From Pseudohoeflea suaedae (GTDB taxonomy: Bacteria; Pseudomonadota; Alphaproteobacteria; Rhizobiales; Rhizobiaceae): a stretch of DNA of 64,000 nt. The notes under the pieces were generated by a model. The model did no database searches. It was not told the DNA's origin and worked only from the letters and a program-made list of their open reading frames with translations. Location: positions 1,612,001 through 1,676,000 of the forward strand of contig NZ_SMSI01000001.1 in the NCBI RefSeq assembly GCF_004354915.1, in the 5' to 3' direction. Position numbers and translations under genes: made by a program. This document shows, one piece after another, positions 36,512 through 45,767 of this stretch; within the stretch, counting starts at the first letter, position 1; every line of letters starts with the position of its first letter.

Positions 36512-37197
36512 AATCCGCGCTCCAGACTGTCGAAATCGCCCAGCCGCCAGGTTCCGCGGGTGATGGCGGACATGAAGCCGTCGAAAACCTCTCCGGGCAT
36601 GCCGGCCTGCAGGCCGCGCACCATGTCCTGTCGCTCCGGTTGCGAGGCCGCCTGCATCATCAGGCGCATTCCTTCCACCATGTCTGCCGGCGGAATGGAG
36701 GCGATGATGCGCCCCTCGATCGCCTTCGTTTCCTCGGGCGAGAAATGCGCCGCGATCAGCGGCATGACCTGGGTTTCCTCCTCGTGCATGTGCTCGAGGT
36801 CTTCGGCGAAGAACAGCGCGAAGCGCTGATACAGCTTGCGCCACAGCAGCGACCGCCCGCTCGTTGCCGCCTCGATCGCGCCGATCATCTCGCGGATCTC
36901 GGCGAAGCTGCGTTCATGGGCCTCGTGGTCCTCGTCGGCGTGAGACGAGCCGCCGGGCAGGCGGCTTTCCAGCGCGGAATGCACGAAGTCGTTCTCGTGC
37001 TCGAGGTGCTTTTCGCAGGCCTTCAGATGCTCCCTCAGCATGGTGAGCGTTCCGGCGACTGAGGAGGGGCTCTCGGGATCGGTCTGCCCCAGGGCGATCA
37101 GCATCCGGGCATTGCCAAGGCGCAGCGCCTTGTGAATGGCATAATAAAGGTCATCCTTCGGCTCGACATGAGCCGGCACGGCAGTCTCGTGTTTCAT
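36505..37197 (-). CDS. Hemerythrin-like HHE-domain protein
   Basis: 230 residues, all helical. The iron-site pattern H...HxxE...H..H appears as YYAIHKAL, CEKHLEHENDFVHSAL, DHEAHERSF and DLEHMHEEETQV, giving enough His and Glu residues for a non-heme di-iron centre. Such proteins bind O2 or NO, or protect iron-sulfur clusters. The ATG at 37197 reads MKHETAVPAH. Divergent from a LysR gene that may control it. Confidence 0.85.
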   Translation of the reverse strand: MKHETAVPAHVEPKDDLYYAIHKALRLGNARMLIALGQTDPESPSSVAGTLTMLREHLKACEKHLEHENDFVHSALESRLPGGSSHADEDHEAHERSFAEIREMIGAIEAATSGRSLLWRKLYQRFALFFAEDLEHMHEEETQVMPLIAAHFSPEETKAIEGRIIASIPPADMVEGMRLMMQAASQPERQDMVRGLQAGMPGEVFDGFMSAITRGTWRLGDFDSLERGLC

Positions 37198-37337
37198 GAT
37201 CTCTCTCCATGACCGCTCTCTCCGGCGGCGCTATGGGGCGGGCTTCTAGACAGCTTTCCAAACGGGAAAAACCATGCCAGAACTGAAACACTGTCCGAAA
37301 TAATGCGACAATGGGCCGACAGGTGCGGGAGCGGGCC

Positions 37338-38261
37338 ATGGATCAGTTTCGTGCAATGTCCATCTTCCGGCGTGTGGCCGAACGCGGCAGTTTCTCGGCC
37401 GCCAGCGCTGATCTCGGTCTGGCGCGCGGGGCCGCAAGCGCCGTCGTCGCGCAGCTCGAGCGTCGCCTGGGCGTGCGGCTGATCGAGCGCACGACCCGGA
37501 ATCTGCGTTTGACCGACGACGGTCGCGCCTATCTTGACCGGGCAATTCACCTCCTCGACGAACTCCATGCGCTGGAGGATGACGTCGGCTCCGCCGAGCG
37601 GCGTCCGCGCGGCCGTCTCAGGGTGCAGATCCCCGCCGGCCTTGCCCGTCTGGTGGTCGCGCCGGCGCTGCCCCGGTTCCTCGAAGCCTATCCGGATGTC
37701 GAACTGGAGATGCTGTCGCGCAACGGGGTGCCCGACTTCGTTGGCGACGGGATCGATGCCGCCATTGTCCTCGGCGAGTTGCCGGATCTCGATATTTCCT
37801 GCCGGGTGATCGGAAACATTCCTTTCACGACTGTCGCCGCGCCCGCCTACCTCGCGCGGGCAGGCATACCCGCCACCCCCGCCGATCTCGGTTCGCACCA
37901 GTGCCTGCCCTTCATATCGAGCTTGACCTACGAGAAGCTGCCCTGGCGCTTCCGTGTGCCCGAGGGAGAGATGACCGTCCATGTCGAGGGCAGGGTCTGC
38001 TTCGAATCCAACGAGATGGCGGTGGCCGCCGCGATCAAGGGGCTCGGCATCATGCAACTGGCGAGCTATCTGGTTTACCACCCGATCCGGGACGGCCAGC
38101 TGACGCCGGTTCTCGAAACCTTCCGGCCGTCCTCCGCGACAATGCGCATCGTCCAGCCGCGACACCGGTTCAAGCCGCGCAAGCTCAGGGTTTTCGAGGA
38201 TTTCCTGATCGAGCTCAACGACAGCACACGCCGCAAATGGGGCGTTCGTCAGGTCGATTGA
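37338..38261 (+). CDS. LysR-family transcriptional regulator
   Basis: 307 residues: HTH at the N-terminus (MDQFRAMSIFRRVAERGSFS, then LARGAASAVVAQLERRLG) and a substrate-binding domain typical of the AaeR/CrgA-like branch (VQIPAGLARLVVAPALPRFL). The effector is unknown. Divergent from a hemerythrin gene with about 140 nt between starts, the usual place for a LysR operator; regulation of that gene is an inference. ATG 37338 is preferred over a GTG-type start at 37311. Confidence 0.9.
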   Translation: MDQFRAMSIFRRVAERGSFSAASADLGLARGAASAVVAQLERRLGVRLIERTTRNLRLTDDGRAYLDRAIHLLDELHALEDDVGSAERRPRGRLRVQIPAGLARLVVAPALPRFLEAYPDVELEMLSRNGVPDFVGDGIDAAIVLGELPDLDISCRVIGNIPFTTVAAPAYLARAGIPATPADLGSHQCLPFISSLTYEKLPWRFRVPEGEMTVHVEGRVCFESNEMAVAAAIKGLGIMQLASYLVYHPIRDGQLTPVLETFRPSSATMRIVQPRHRFKPRKLRVFEDFLIELNDSTRRKWGVRQVD

Positions 38262-38277
38262 TCCGATCTCTCCGCGG

Positions 38278-38868
38278 TCAGGTCACGCCGAGTTTGCGCT
38301 CGCCCTGATCGAGAATGACCGGAATGATGAGATCTTCCTCGTCTTCGAGATGCCGGGTCAGAAACCCCATCAGCCGCTCGTTCTCGGTGGCATAGGCCTC
38401 GCCTGCGCGCTTGAGCGCATCGCCGCCCTGTTCGAGACCCTCAAGGAAGCCGCGCGCCGCCTCCGCGTTCATCTCCAGCGCATCGTGGATGACATGGTGA
38501 TCGCGGTCGAGAATGTCGAACCCGCGCACCAGCCGCGGTTCCGCCTTGCGGAAGACGGGGAAATAGTGGTGGTCCTCGATATTGTGGTGGCCGTCGAGAT
38601 TGCCGAGATACCAATTGAGGCGCGGTACGAAGAAACCGGCGAACGCCTTGTCCTCGAGCCTGCCCTCGCGCCAGTCACCGATTGCGCCCGTCAGCATGGC
38701 GCCCATCTCGCGGAACATGTCGTGGCGTTGCAGCCAGAATGTCGCCATGTCGCCGAGATTTTCATGCGATTGCCAGATCTCGCGCGGATATTGCGAGACC
38801 AGCAGGGTGAGGTCGTCTGGAAGTCCGCCTCGGCTGGCGAGAGGAAAGGGATCGGGCGTCGTGGTCAT
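38278..38868 (-). CDS. Second hemerythrin-like HHE-domain protein
   Basis: 196 residues. Candidate iron ligands lie in HDMFREMG, DGHHNIEDHHYFPVF, DRDHHVIHDAL and TRHLEDEEDLIIPVI, matching the hemerythrin four-helix pattern. It is not a close copy of the protein at 36505-37197 and its histidine spacing differs. Convergent with the LysR gene 16 nt away. Confidence 0.85.
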   Translation of the reverse strand: MTTTPDPFPLASRGGLPDDLTLLVSQYPREIWQSHENLGDMATFWLQRHDMFREMGAMLTGAIGDWREGRLEDKAFAGFFVPRLNWYLGNLDGHHNIEDHHYFPVFRKAEPRLVRGFDILDRDHHVIHDALEMNAEAARGFLEGLEQGGDALKRAGEAYATENERLMGFLTRHLEDEEDLIIPVILDQGERKLGVT

Positions 38869-38933
38869 GGCCCGAACCTACGGCGTTGCGCCGCGATTTC
38901 AAGCGCCTGCCTGCAGCGACACAACGGAAATGC

Positions 38934-38950
38934 CGGGCGCTCGCCGCCCG
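38934..38950 (-). terminator. Possible terminator downstream of the first PAS chemoreceptor gene
   Basis: 6-bp stem CGGGCG / CGCCCG with a 5-nt loop, 26 nt past the stop of the gene that ends at 38976. No good T-run, so weak. Confidence 0.4.
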
Positions 38951-38975
38951 ACACCATTGCGCCTGTCGTTAGAGG

Positions 38976-40559
38976 TCAGGCGGCCTTCTGGACGGCGTCG
39001 GACGCGTTCTTCTTCGCTGCCTGCGTCTTCTCGAACTGTTCGATGAGGCCGAAGAGATCGGCTGCCTCGCGGGCGAGCGTGTGGGCGGCGGCAGTGGATT
39101 CCTCGCACATGGCCGCACTTTGCTGCGTACCCTGGTCGATCACGTTGACCGCCTCGTTGATCTCGCTGAGGCCGGACGACTGTTCCTGCGACGCGCGGAC
39201 GATGGCGTCGACATTCGTTGCCACTTCCATGATCTGCTGGACGATCGAGGTGAGGGTTTCGCCGGTCTTGCCGACGAGGCCGACACCGGTTTCCACATGG
39301 CGATCGGAGTTGGCGATCAGTTCCTTGATCTCCTTGGCCGCCGTGGCCGACCGCTGGGAGAGCTCGCGCACTTCCTGTGCGACGACCGCAAAGCCCTTGC
39401 CGGCCTCACCGGCGCGTGCCGCCTCGACGCCCGCATTGAGCGCAAGCAGATTGGTCTGGAAGGCGATCTGGTCGATGACGCCGATGATCTTGCTGATCTC
39501 GGCTGCGGAGTTCTCGATCCGGCCCATGGCTTCCACCGCGTCATTGACGATCGATCCGGCTTTTTCGGCGGTATCGCGGGTGCGGTTGGCCAATTGGCCG
39601 GCTTCCTTGGCGCGCATCGCGGAATCGCTGATCGTCGTGGTCAGCTGTTCCAGCGCCGCGGCGGTCTGCTCGACCGAGGCCGCCTGGCGCTCGGAACGGT
39701 GCGCCAGTTCGTCGGACGCCTGGCGGACTTCCCCGGCAGCCGCGTCGATGGAGCGGGCGTTCTCGCTGACCTGTACCATCGCATCGGCGATGAACTGGTT
39801 GGTCTTCACGCGCTCGGTGATGTCGCTGGCGAACTTGACGACCTTGAAGACCCTGCCGTCGGCGTCGAAGATCGGATTGTAGGTCGCCTGGATCCAGATT
39901 TCCGTTCCGCCTCTTCCGTAGCGCTTGAATTCGCCGGAACTGAAGTGGCCCGAAGCAAGGTTCGGCCAGAAATCGCGATACTCCCCGCTCGCCACATAGG
40001 ACGGTTCGCAGAAGATCGAGTGATGCTTGCCTTCGATCTCTTCGAGCCGGTAGCCCAGGGTCGCGAGGAAATTCTCGTTGGCGGTGATGATGGTGCCGTC
40101 GATCTCGAATTCGATGATCGCCTGGGAGCGGGAGAGGGCGGTCATCTTGCCCTCCGTTTCGGCCGCTTTCTTGACGCTCGCGGTGATGTCTGTTGCGAAT
40201 TTCACCACCTTGTAGGGCGTGCCATCGTGAAAGACCGGGTTGTAGGAGGCTTCGATCCAGATTTCCTTGCCATCCTTGCAGATGCGCTTGTAGCGACCAC
40301 TGTCGAAGGCGCCCGTTCCCAGCTTGTGCCAGAAGCCGCGGTAGGAATCCGATCCGACCACTTCCGGCTCGACGAAGATGGAATGATGCTTGCCCTTGAT
40401 CTCGTCGAGCGTGTAGCCGAGTGCGGCGCAGAAATTCTCGTTGGCGGTGATAATCGTGCCGTCCAGCTCGAATTCAATAATGGCCATCGACTTGCTGATT
40501 GCGGCCAGCGTTTCATCGGCCTTGCTGGATTGCACCACCGGGTTTCTACTGAAAATCAC
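38976..40559 (-). CDS. Soluble chemoreceptor with two PAS domains
   Basis: 527 residues and no membrane helix. Two tandem PAS domains (about residues 20-130 and 140-250) share TIITANENF ... LGY and the HHSIF block. The methyl-accepting signalling hairpin follows, tip [17 protein letters not shown]. The layout is that of Aer/TlpD-like cytoplasmic receptors for redox, oxygen or flavin signals. No heme or FAD ligand can be named. It is closely paralogous to the receptor encoded at 40993-42690. Confidence 0.93.
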   Translation of the reverse strand: MIFSRNPVVQSSKADETLAAISKSMAIIEFELDGTIITANENFCAALGYTLDEIKGKHHSIFVEPEVVGSDSYRGFWHKLGTGAFDSGRYKRICKDGKEIWIEASYNPVFHDGTPYKVVKFATDITASVKKAAETEGKMTALSRSQAIIEFEIDGTIITANENFLATLGYRLEEIEGKHHSIFCEPSYVASGEYRDFWPNLASGHFSSGEFKRYGRGGTEIWIQATYNPIFDADGRVFKVVKFASDITERVKTNQFIADAMVQVSENARSIDAAAGEVRQASDELAHRSERQAASVEQTAAALEQLTTTISDSAMRAKEAGQLANRTRDTAEKAGSIVNDAVEAMGRIENSAAEISKIIGVIDQIAFQTNLLALNAGVEAARAGEAGKGFAVVAQEVRELSQRSATAAKEIKELIANSDRHVETGVGLVGKTGETLTSIVQQIMEVATNVDAIVRASQEQSSGLSEINEAVNVIDQGTQQSAAMCEESTAAAHTLAREAADLFGLIEQFEKTQAAKKNASDAVQKAA

Positions 40560-40992
40560 AATGTTTCCCCCAAAACAACGCGGAAAGAATAACCGCGCGG
40601 CGTCGATAACGCCGGTTTTTCAACATGGCAGAGGAAACTCACATGGCGTTGCCGTCATGGCTGCCGGGGTCGCAACCCTCCCTGCATGGTTGTAAATCTG
40701 CGGCCCAGATATTTATGCGGGGTGAATTGGCACCGCAATTTTTGACCTATCTACCTTGTCGGGTCGATGAGAGCCGGGGCACGTGGAGATTGAGTTCTCG
40801 GGCGGCGTGACATCGTGTGCCGAAATTTTCCGCTGTGGGGCGCGGGCGGGGAGGTGCTGCACGGAGGGACTGTCGCGCAAACTCTGCCACCATGGCCGTG
40901 CCGGGGCGGAGGGGAGGACAGTGCCATGCTCGAAGACGAAAATTGCCCCGGAGCGGGGGCTCCGGGGCTGTCCTTCAGCAGGGATGGTATCG
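40560..40992. other. Interval between the two PAS chemoreceptor genes
   Basis: 433 bases with no supported gene. It should hold the promoter of the gene starting at 40559 and contains the strong hairpin at 40945-40968. Confidence 0.5.
40945..40968 (-). terminator. Rho-independent terminator of the second PAS chemoreceptor gene
   Basis: Perfect 10-bp stem GCCCCGGAGC / GCTCCGGGGC with a GGGG loop (CCCC on the minus strand). Read leftwards it is followed by AATTTTC, 24 nt after the stop at 40993. Confidence 0.82.
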
Positions 40993-42690
40993 TCAGGCAG
41001 CGCGCGAAGACACGGACCTGACGGCCTTCGAACCGTCCTGATCGTTCCTCAGCTTGAACCTGGCCACCAGTTCGAACAGGGACGCCGCTTCGGTTGAAAG
41101 GCTATGCGCCGCAGCGGCGGACTCTTCCACCATGGCGGCGTTCTGCTGCGTCCCCTCGTCGATCGTGTTGACGGCCTGGTTGATCTCGCGAAGCCCGACT
41201 GACTGCTCCTGCGACGCGGTCACGATCCTGTCCACGTTCGCGGCCACGTTGCTGATCTGCTCGACGATATTGGCCAGGGTTTCGCCGGTCGCCCCGACCA
41301 GTCGCACACCCTTTCCGACATGGCCGGTCGAGGCCGAGATCAGTTCGTTGATCTCCTTTGCCGCGGTGGCCGAGCGCTGGGCGAGTTCACGCACTTCCTG
41401 GGCGACGACGGCAAACCCCTTGCCGGCTTCACCTGCGCGCGCGGCCTCGACGCCGGCATTGAGCGCCAGAAGATTGGTCTGGAAGGCAATTGTATCGATG
41501 ACGCTGATGATCTTGCTGATCTCGCTCGACGAATTCTCGATCAGCCCCATCGCCTCGACGGCGTCGGATACGATCTTTCCGGCCCTTTCGGCACTTTCCC
41601 GGGTTTCGTTTGCAAGTGCGCCCGCCTCCTTGGCGCGCTGCGCGGCATCCACCACGGTGGTGGTGATTTCCTCGAGCGCGGCGGCGGTTTCTTCAACGGA
41701 CGCGGCCTGGCGTTCCGAGCGTTGCGCGAGGGAACCGGACGCGTTGCGAACCTCGTTCGCGGCGGCATCGATGGACGACGCGTTCGTCGTCACCTGGCTC
41801 ATGGCTTCGGACAGATGTTCAACCGAGCGATTGAAGTCGGTCCTGACTTTGTCGAGCGCCGGGATGAATGGTGTATGGATGTGCAACGAAAGGTCGCCTT
41901 CCGACATCGCCGTGAGCGCCTTGCCCAGTGTCTCGACATTGGCGACGCGCTCGGTCACGTCGGAAGCGAATTTCACGACCTTCAGGACGCGCCCTTCATC
42001 GTCGATGATCGGATTGTATGTGGCCTGGATATGGATCCGCTTGCTGTTCTTGCCAATCCGGAGGAACTCGTCGGATTTGAACTCGCCCTTGGCGAGGGTC
42101 GCCCAGAATTCGCGATACTCAGCGCTCGCTGCGTAGTCCTTCTCGCAGAACATCGAGTGGTGCCTGCCGGCAATCTCGTCCAGTCTGTAGCCCATTGTCG
42201 CCAGGAAATTCTCGTTGGCGGTGATGATCGTGCCGTCGATCTCGAACTCGATGACCGCCTGTGAGCGGGAAAGCGCGGCGATCATGCCTCTCGATTCCGT
42301 GGACCGGCGGATGTTTTCGGTGATGTTCGTCGCAAACTTGACGATCTTGACCGGTTTGCCGTTGCGCAGGATCGGATTGTAGGACGCCTCGAGCCAGATC
42401 TCCCGGCCCCCCTTGCCGAAGCGCTTGTAGCGGCCGCTGTCATGCTCGCCCGCAGCCAGCTTGGCCCAGAACGCGCGATATTCGCTGGTGTCGGCGATCC
42501 TGGGGTCGACAAAGATCCTGTGGTGCTTGCCGACTATGTCCTTGAGTTCATAGCCGACGGCATCCAGGAAATTCTTGTTGGCATGGAGGATATTACCGGA
42601 CAGATCGAATTCGATCATGGCCATGGACTTGTCGACGGCGTCGAAAATTCCCTTGGTCTGGTGCCCGGAAGAAAGGAAGCCTATTCTCAT
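40993..42690 (-). CDS. Second soluble PAS-PAS chemoreceptor with a HAMP-like linker
   Basis: 565 residues, no membrane helix. Two PAS domains (about 25-135 and 145-260) are followed by a short HAMP-like linker ([18 protein letters not shown]) that its neighbour lacks, then the chemoreceptor hairpin with the tip [17 protein letters not shown]. Both PAS domains are closely similar to those of the receptor at 38976-40559, pointing to local gene duplication. ATG 42690 follows AAGGAG with an 8-nt spacer; the ORF extension to 42717 is unlikely. Confidence 0.93.
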   Translation of the reverse strand: MRIGFLSSGHQTKGIFDAVDKSMAMIEFDLSGNILHANKNFLDAVGYELKDIVGKHHRIFVDPRIADTSEYRAFWAKLAAGEHDSGRYKRFGKGGREIWLEASYNPILRNGKPVKIVKFATNITENIRRSTESRGMIAALSRSQAVIEFEIDGTIITANENFLATMGYRLDEIAGRHHSMFCEKDYAASAEYREFWATLAKGEFKSDEFLRIGKNSKRIHIQATYNPIIDDEGRVLKVVKFASDVTERVANVETLGKALTAMSEGDLSLHIHTPFIPALDKVRTDFNRSVEHLSEAMSQVTTNASSIDAAANEVRNASGSLAQRSERQAASVEETAAALEEITTTVVDAAQRAKEAGALANETRESAERAGKIVSDAVEAMGLIENSSSEISKIISVIDTIAFQTNLLALNAGVEAARAGEAGKGFAVVAQEVRELAQRSATAAKEINELISASTGHVGKGVRLVGATGETLANIVEQISNVAANVDRIVTASQEQSVGLREINQAVNTIDEGTQQNAAMVEESAAAAHSLSTEAASLFELVARFKLRNDQDGSKAVRSVSSRAA

Positions 42691-43003
42691 CCCACTATCT
42701 CCTTCTTTGCTCGTCACTCTCCGGCGATCGTTCTCATGATTCAGGCGCCAATAACGTGATGTTCGGCATGAGAACTAACGGGGGCGCATTGATAGGGTAT
42801 GAAGAGCAGGTATTAAAAATACCCTATATAATGAGGGGTCGGTAAAATTACGGAATGGAGGATATTCGCGCGTCCATCCCCTTGAAATTTATGATTTTTA
42901 CTGCAGATTGACTGCGCGGAGGGGTGTGTGAATTTTTGAAGCACCGCATGCGATCTGGTGATCTTGAAGGGACCGCCAGTTCAGATCAGAAAGTACCAGG
43001 CCA
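42691..43003. other. Divergent control region with nested inverted repeats
   Basis: 313 bases between the minus-strand chemoreceptor and the plus-strand exporter, clearly AT-richer than its surroundings. Two nested inverted repeats lie at 42793-42826: TAGGGTAT / ATACCCTA (8 bp, 18-nt centre) and GGTATT / AATACC (3-nt centre), directly followed by TATAAT (42827-42832). Probably an operator and promoter. Confidence 0.55.
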
Positions 43004-44629
43004 TTGAAAACCGGATCCCCGCTCGACCTCCTCGAAAACGGCACCTACCGCATGCTCTGGTCGGCGACACTCGTCTCCAATCTCGGAACGCTGGTTCAAA
43101 CCGTCGGCGCCGGCTGGATGATGACCTCGATTTCCACCTCGCCGGTGCAGGTCGCGCTGGTGGCGGCCTCCAATACGCTGCCGATCATGCTGTTCGCCCT
43201 GCCTGCAGGGGCATTGGCCGACTCCTTTGATCGCCGGAAGCTGATGATTTTCGCTCAGGGCTTCATGTTTGTGGTCTCGATAGGGCTGACGCTGGCCGCC
43301 TGGTTCGATCTTCTCACCCCATGGTCGCTTCTGGCCTTCACCTTTCTCATCGGCTGCGGGACTGCGCTCAACAACCCCGCCTGGCAATCCTCGGTGCGCG
43401 ACATCGTCCCGCGCGAGAATGTGCCTTCGGCGGTGCTCCTGAACTCCATGGGCTTCAACCTGATGCGCTCGGTGGGTCCGGCATTCGGAGGCTTCCTGGT
43501 TTCCGTTGCGGGCGCGGCGCTCGCCTTCGCGGTCAATGCGGGCAGCTATGTCTTCCTCCTGGCCGCGCTGTTCTTCTGGCGTCGGCCGGTTCCGGAAAGG
43601 GGCCTGCCTCGCGAACCCTTCATGCTCGCCGTCAGCGCCGGTGTCCGTTATGTCGGCATGTCGCCGAAGCTTCTGCGGGTTCTCTCGCGCGGTTTCGTCT
43701 TCGGTCTCGGCGCGGTGGCGGTTCTGGCCCTGCTGCCGCTGATTGCCCGGGACATCCTGGCCGGAACGGCCGTGACCTATGGCCTGCTTCTGGGATTTTA
43801 CGGTGTCGGCGCGATCGCCGGCGCACTTTCGAGCCTGAAACTGCGCGCGAGCTTCGACAATGAGCACATCGTGCGCGGATGTTTCGTCGCGATGGCCCTG
43901 TCCCTGTTCGCATTGTCGCAATCGACCAACCTGATCGTCGACTGTCTCGTCCTGACCGTCGCGGGTGCCAGCTGGCTTCTCGCGCTGTCGCTGTTCAACG
44001 TGACGGTGCAGCTTTCCACCCCGCGCTGGGTGGTGGGGCGCGCGCTCGCCATCTACCAGTCCTGCGTCTTCGGCGGCATGGCGCTGGGAAGCTGGCTCTG
44101 GGGCGGATTTGCCGGCGCCCACGGCTCTTCGGCGTCGCTTGCCATTGCCGGCGCGCTGCTCGTGGCGGGTGCCGTCATCGGGTACTTCTTTTCCCTGCCG
44201 GATGCGGGTGGCGACGAGCTCGATCCGCTGGGCCGCTTCCGCGAACCCGAACTGCGGCTTGACCTGAAGACCCGAAGCGGTCCGATCATGGTGATGGTGG
44301 ATTACGAGATCGATCAGAGAGACGTGCCGCGCTTTCTTGCGCTGATGGCCGATCGCCGCCGCATCCGCATTCGTGACGGCGCGCGGCAATGGGCGCTGCT
44401 GCGCGATCTCGAAAATCCGGACATCTGGACGGAGACCTATCACGTCGCCACCTGGATCGAATATGTCCGCCACAACGAGCGCCGCACCAAGGGCGACGCC
44501 GAGGTCACGGAGAAGCTGCGCGAGCTTCACAAGGGGCAGGGCCCCATCCGCGTTCACCGGATGATCGAACGCCAGACCGTGCCGTTGACAGACGACATGC
44601 CGCTCAAGCCTTATACCGCGGATCAGTAG
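43004..44629 (+). CDS. MFS exporter of the MFS_3 (EntS-like) type with a C-terminal soluble domain
   Basis: 541 residues. Residues about 1-405 are a 12-helix major facilitator with the intracellular motif ALADSFDRRKLM; the pattern matches the EntS/transmembrane-secretion-effector group. A soluble tail of about 120 residues (from MVMVDYEIDQRDVPRF) looks like an antibiotic-biosynthesis-monooxygenase-type ferredoxin fold, part of the longer family version. The start is uncertain: TTG 43004 gives the normal N-terminus (SPLDLLENGTYRMLW) but only a weak AGG ribosome site. The substrate is unknown. Confidence 0.85.
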   Translation: MKTGSPLDLLENGTYRMLWSATLVSNLGTLVQTVGAGWMMTSISTSPVQVALVAASNTLPIMLFALPAGALADSFDRRKLMIFAQGFMFVVSIGLTLAAWFDLLTPWSLLAFTFLIGCGTALNNPAWQSSVRDIVPRENVPSAVLLNSMGFNLMRSVGPAFGGFLVSVAGAALAFAVNAGSYVFLLAALFFWRRPVPERGLPREPFMLAVSAGVRYVGMSPKLLRVLSRGFVFGLGAVAVLALLPLIARDILAGTAVTYGLLLGFYGVGAIAGALSSLKLRASFDNEHIVRGCFVAMALSLFALSQSTNLIVDCLVLTVAGASWLLALSLFNVTVQLSTPRWVVGRALAIYQSCVFGGMALGSWLWGGFAGAHGSSASLAIAGALLVAGAVIGYFFSLPDAGGDELDPLGRFREPELRLDLKTRSGPIMVMVDYEIDQRDVPRFLALMADRRRIRIRDGARQWALLRDLENPDIWTETYHVATWIEYVRHNERRTKGDAEVTEKLRELHKGQGPIRVHRMIERQTVPLTDDMPLKPYTADQ

Positions 44630-44696
44630 CGCCTCCCGCGCCGCGCGCTGCATCGGGCAGGCGACCCGGCTGCCATGAGCGGCGCGAATACCTGAA

Positions 44697-44725
44697 TTGA
44701 CTTGCCAAGCGGCGGACAAAGTGAT
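44697..44725 (+). promoter_or_regulatory. Possible sigma-70-type promoter of ribH-nusB
   Basis: TTGACT (44697-44702), a 17-nt spacer, then AGTGAT (44720-44725), about 75 nt before the ribH start. The -10 is poor. A promoter is needed here because ribH-nusB is detached from the ribD-ribE genes. No FMN-riboswitch conserved blocks were seen in the leader. Confidence 0.3.
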
Positions 44726-44801
44726 TTTACCGCCATTCTGTTTCAGGGGGCGGGCACGTTCCGTGCCGCCTGCCGCTCAAGGGAATTCTCCGAGGTTCGT
44801 C

Positions 44802-45257
44802 ATGTCATCCCAATCCGCGCCGCACATTCTCATCGTCGAGGCCCGTTTTTACGACGACATGTCGGACGCGCTCCTGGCCGGCGCAACCGCAGCTCTTGAA
44901 GCCGCGGGTGCGACCTGGGAAGCCATCACCGTTCCCGGTTGCCTGGAAATTCCGCCGGCGATCGCCATGGCTCTCGACGCCACCGAGGATGGCGGCACGG
45001 TCTATGACGGCTTCATCGCGCTCGGTGTCGTCATCCGCGGAGAAACCTATCACTTCGATATCGTGTCCAACGAGAGTTCACGTGGTCTGATGAACCTCGC
45101 GGTTTCGGAATCGCTTGCGCTCGGCAACGGCATCATGACCGTCGAGAACGAGGCCCAGGCCTGGGCGCGCGTGTCCCCCGACAATCTCGACAAGGGCGGT
45201 TTTGCCGCCCGTGCGGCGCTTTCGATGATCGCGCTGCGTGAAAAGCTGGGGAACTGA
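44802..45257 (+). CDS. ribH: 6,7-dimethyl-8-ribityllumazine synthase
   Basis: 151-residue lumazine synthase, which joins the RibD-pathway pyrimidine with dihydroxybutanone phosphate. Signatures are ARFYDD near the N-terminus, VPGCLEIP (substrate loop) and [12 protein letters not shown] with the catalytic histidine. ATG 44802 follows CGAGG. nusB starts 4 nt after the stop, the usual ribH-nusB order. Confidence 0.95.
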   Translation: MSSQSAPHILIVEARFYDDMSDALLAGATAALEAAGATWEAITVPGCLEIPPAIAMALDATEDGGTVYDGFIALGVVIRGETYHFDIVSNESSRGLMNLAVSESLALGNGIMTVENEAQAWARVSPDNLDKGGFAARAALSMIALREKLGN

Positions 45258-45261
45258 GGAC

Positions 45262-45756
45262 ATGGCGAAGGACCCGAAGGCCCCGGTGATGAAACACGCC
45301 AATCAGCGCGGTGCCGCCCGTCTGGCCGCCGTCCAGGCGCTCTACCAGATGGACGTCGCCGGCAATGGTCTGATGGAGATCGTGAGCGAGTACGAGAACC
45401 ATCGTCTCGGTCAGGAGATCGACGGCGAACAATATCTCAAGGCCGACCCGGCCTGGTTCCGCGCCATCGTCGCGGGCGTGGTCGAGACCCAGCGCGATCT
45501 CGATCCCGAGATCCGCGCCTCGCTGACCGAGGACTGGCCGCTCTCGCGCCTCGATGCCACGCTGCGCGCGATCCTGCGCGCCGGCGCCTGGGAGATCGAG
45601 TTCAAGCAGGATGTGCCCACGGCGGTCATCGTCAACGAATATGTCGATATCGCCCGCGCCTTCTACGAGGACGAGGAGCCCAAGATCGTCAATGCGGTCC
45701 TCGACCGTCTCGCCCGCCGCAAGCGACAGAAGCCGGCGGACAAGAAGGCGGAATAG
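45262..45756 (+). CDS. nusB: Transcription antitermination factor NusB
   Basis: 164-residue helical protein that binds BoxA RNA with NusE (S10) during rRNA transcription. The core [19 protein letters not shown], the [17 protein letters not shown] helix and [15 protein letters not shown] are typical. A lysine-rich tail ends [15 protein letters not shown] 45262 has GAGGA just upstream. Confidence 0.95.
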   Translation: MAKDPKAPVMKHANQRGAARLAAVQALYQMDVAGNGLMEIVSEYENHRLGQEIDGEQYLKADPAWFRAIVAGVVETQRDLDPEIRASLTEDWPLSRLDATLRAILRAGAWEIEFKQDVPTAVIVNEYVDIARAFYEDEEPKIVNAVLDRLARRKRQKPADKKAE

Positions 45757-45767
45757 GGAACCGGTCA

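Noticed and set aside
36505-38868. Treating the two hemerythrin-like genes as a tandem duplication
   Set aside because: Histidine spacing and flanking sequence differ too much; they look like separate members of the fold.
42986-44719. 577-codon antisense frame over the MFS_3 exporter
   Set aside because: The plus strand encodes a coherent 12-TM protein; the antisense product is very polar, repetitive and without domains.
44630-44801. FMN riboswitch before ribH
   Set aside because: The conserved blocks of the RFN element were looked for in the leader and not found.
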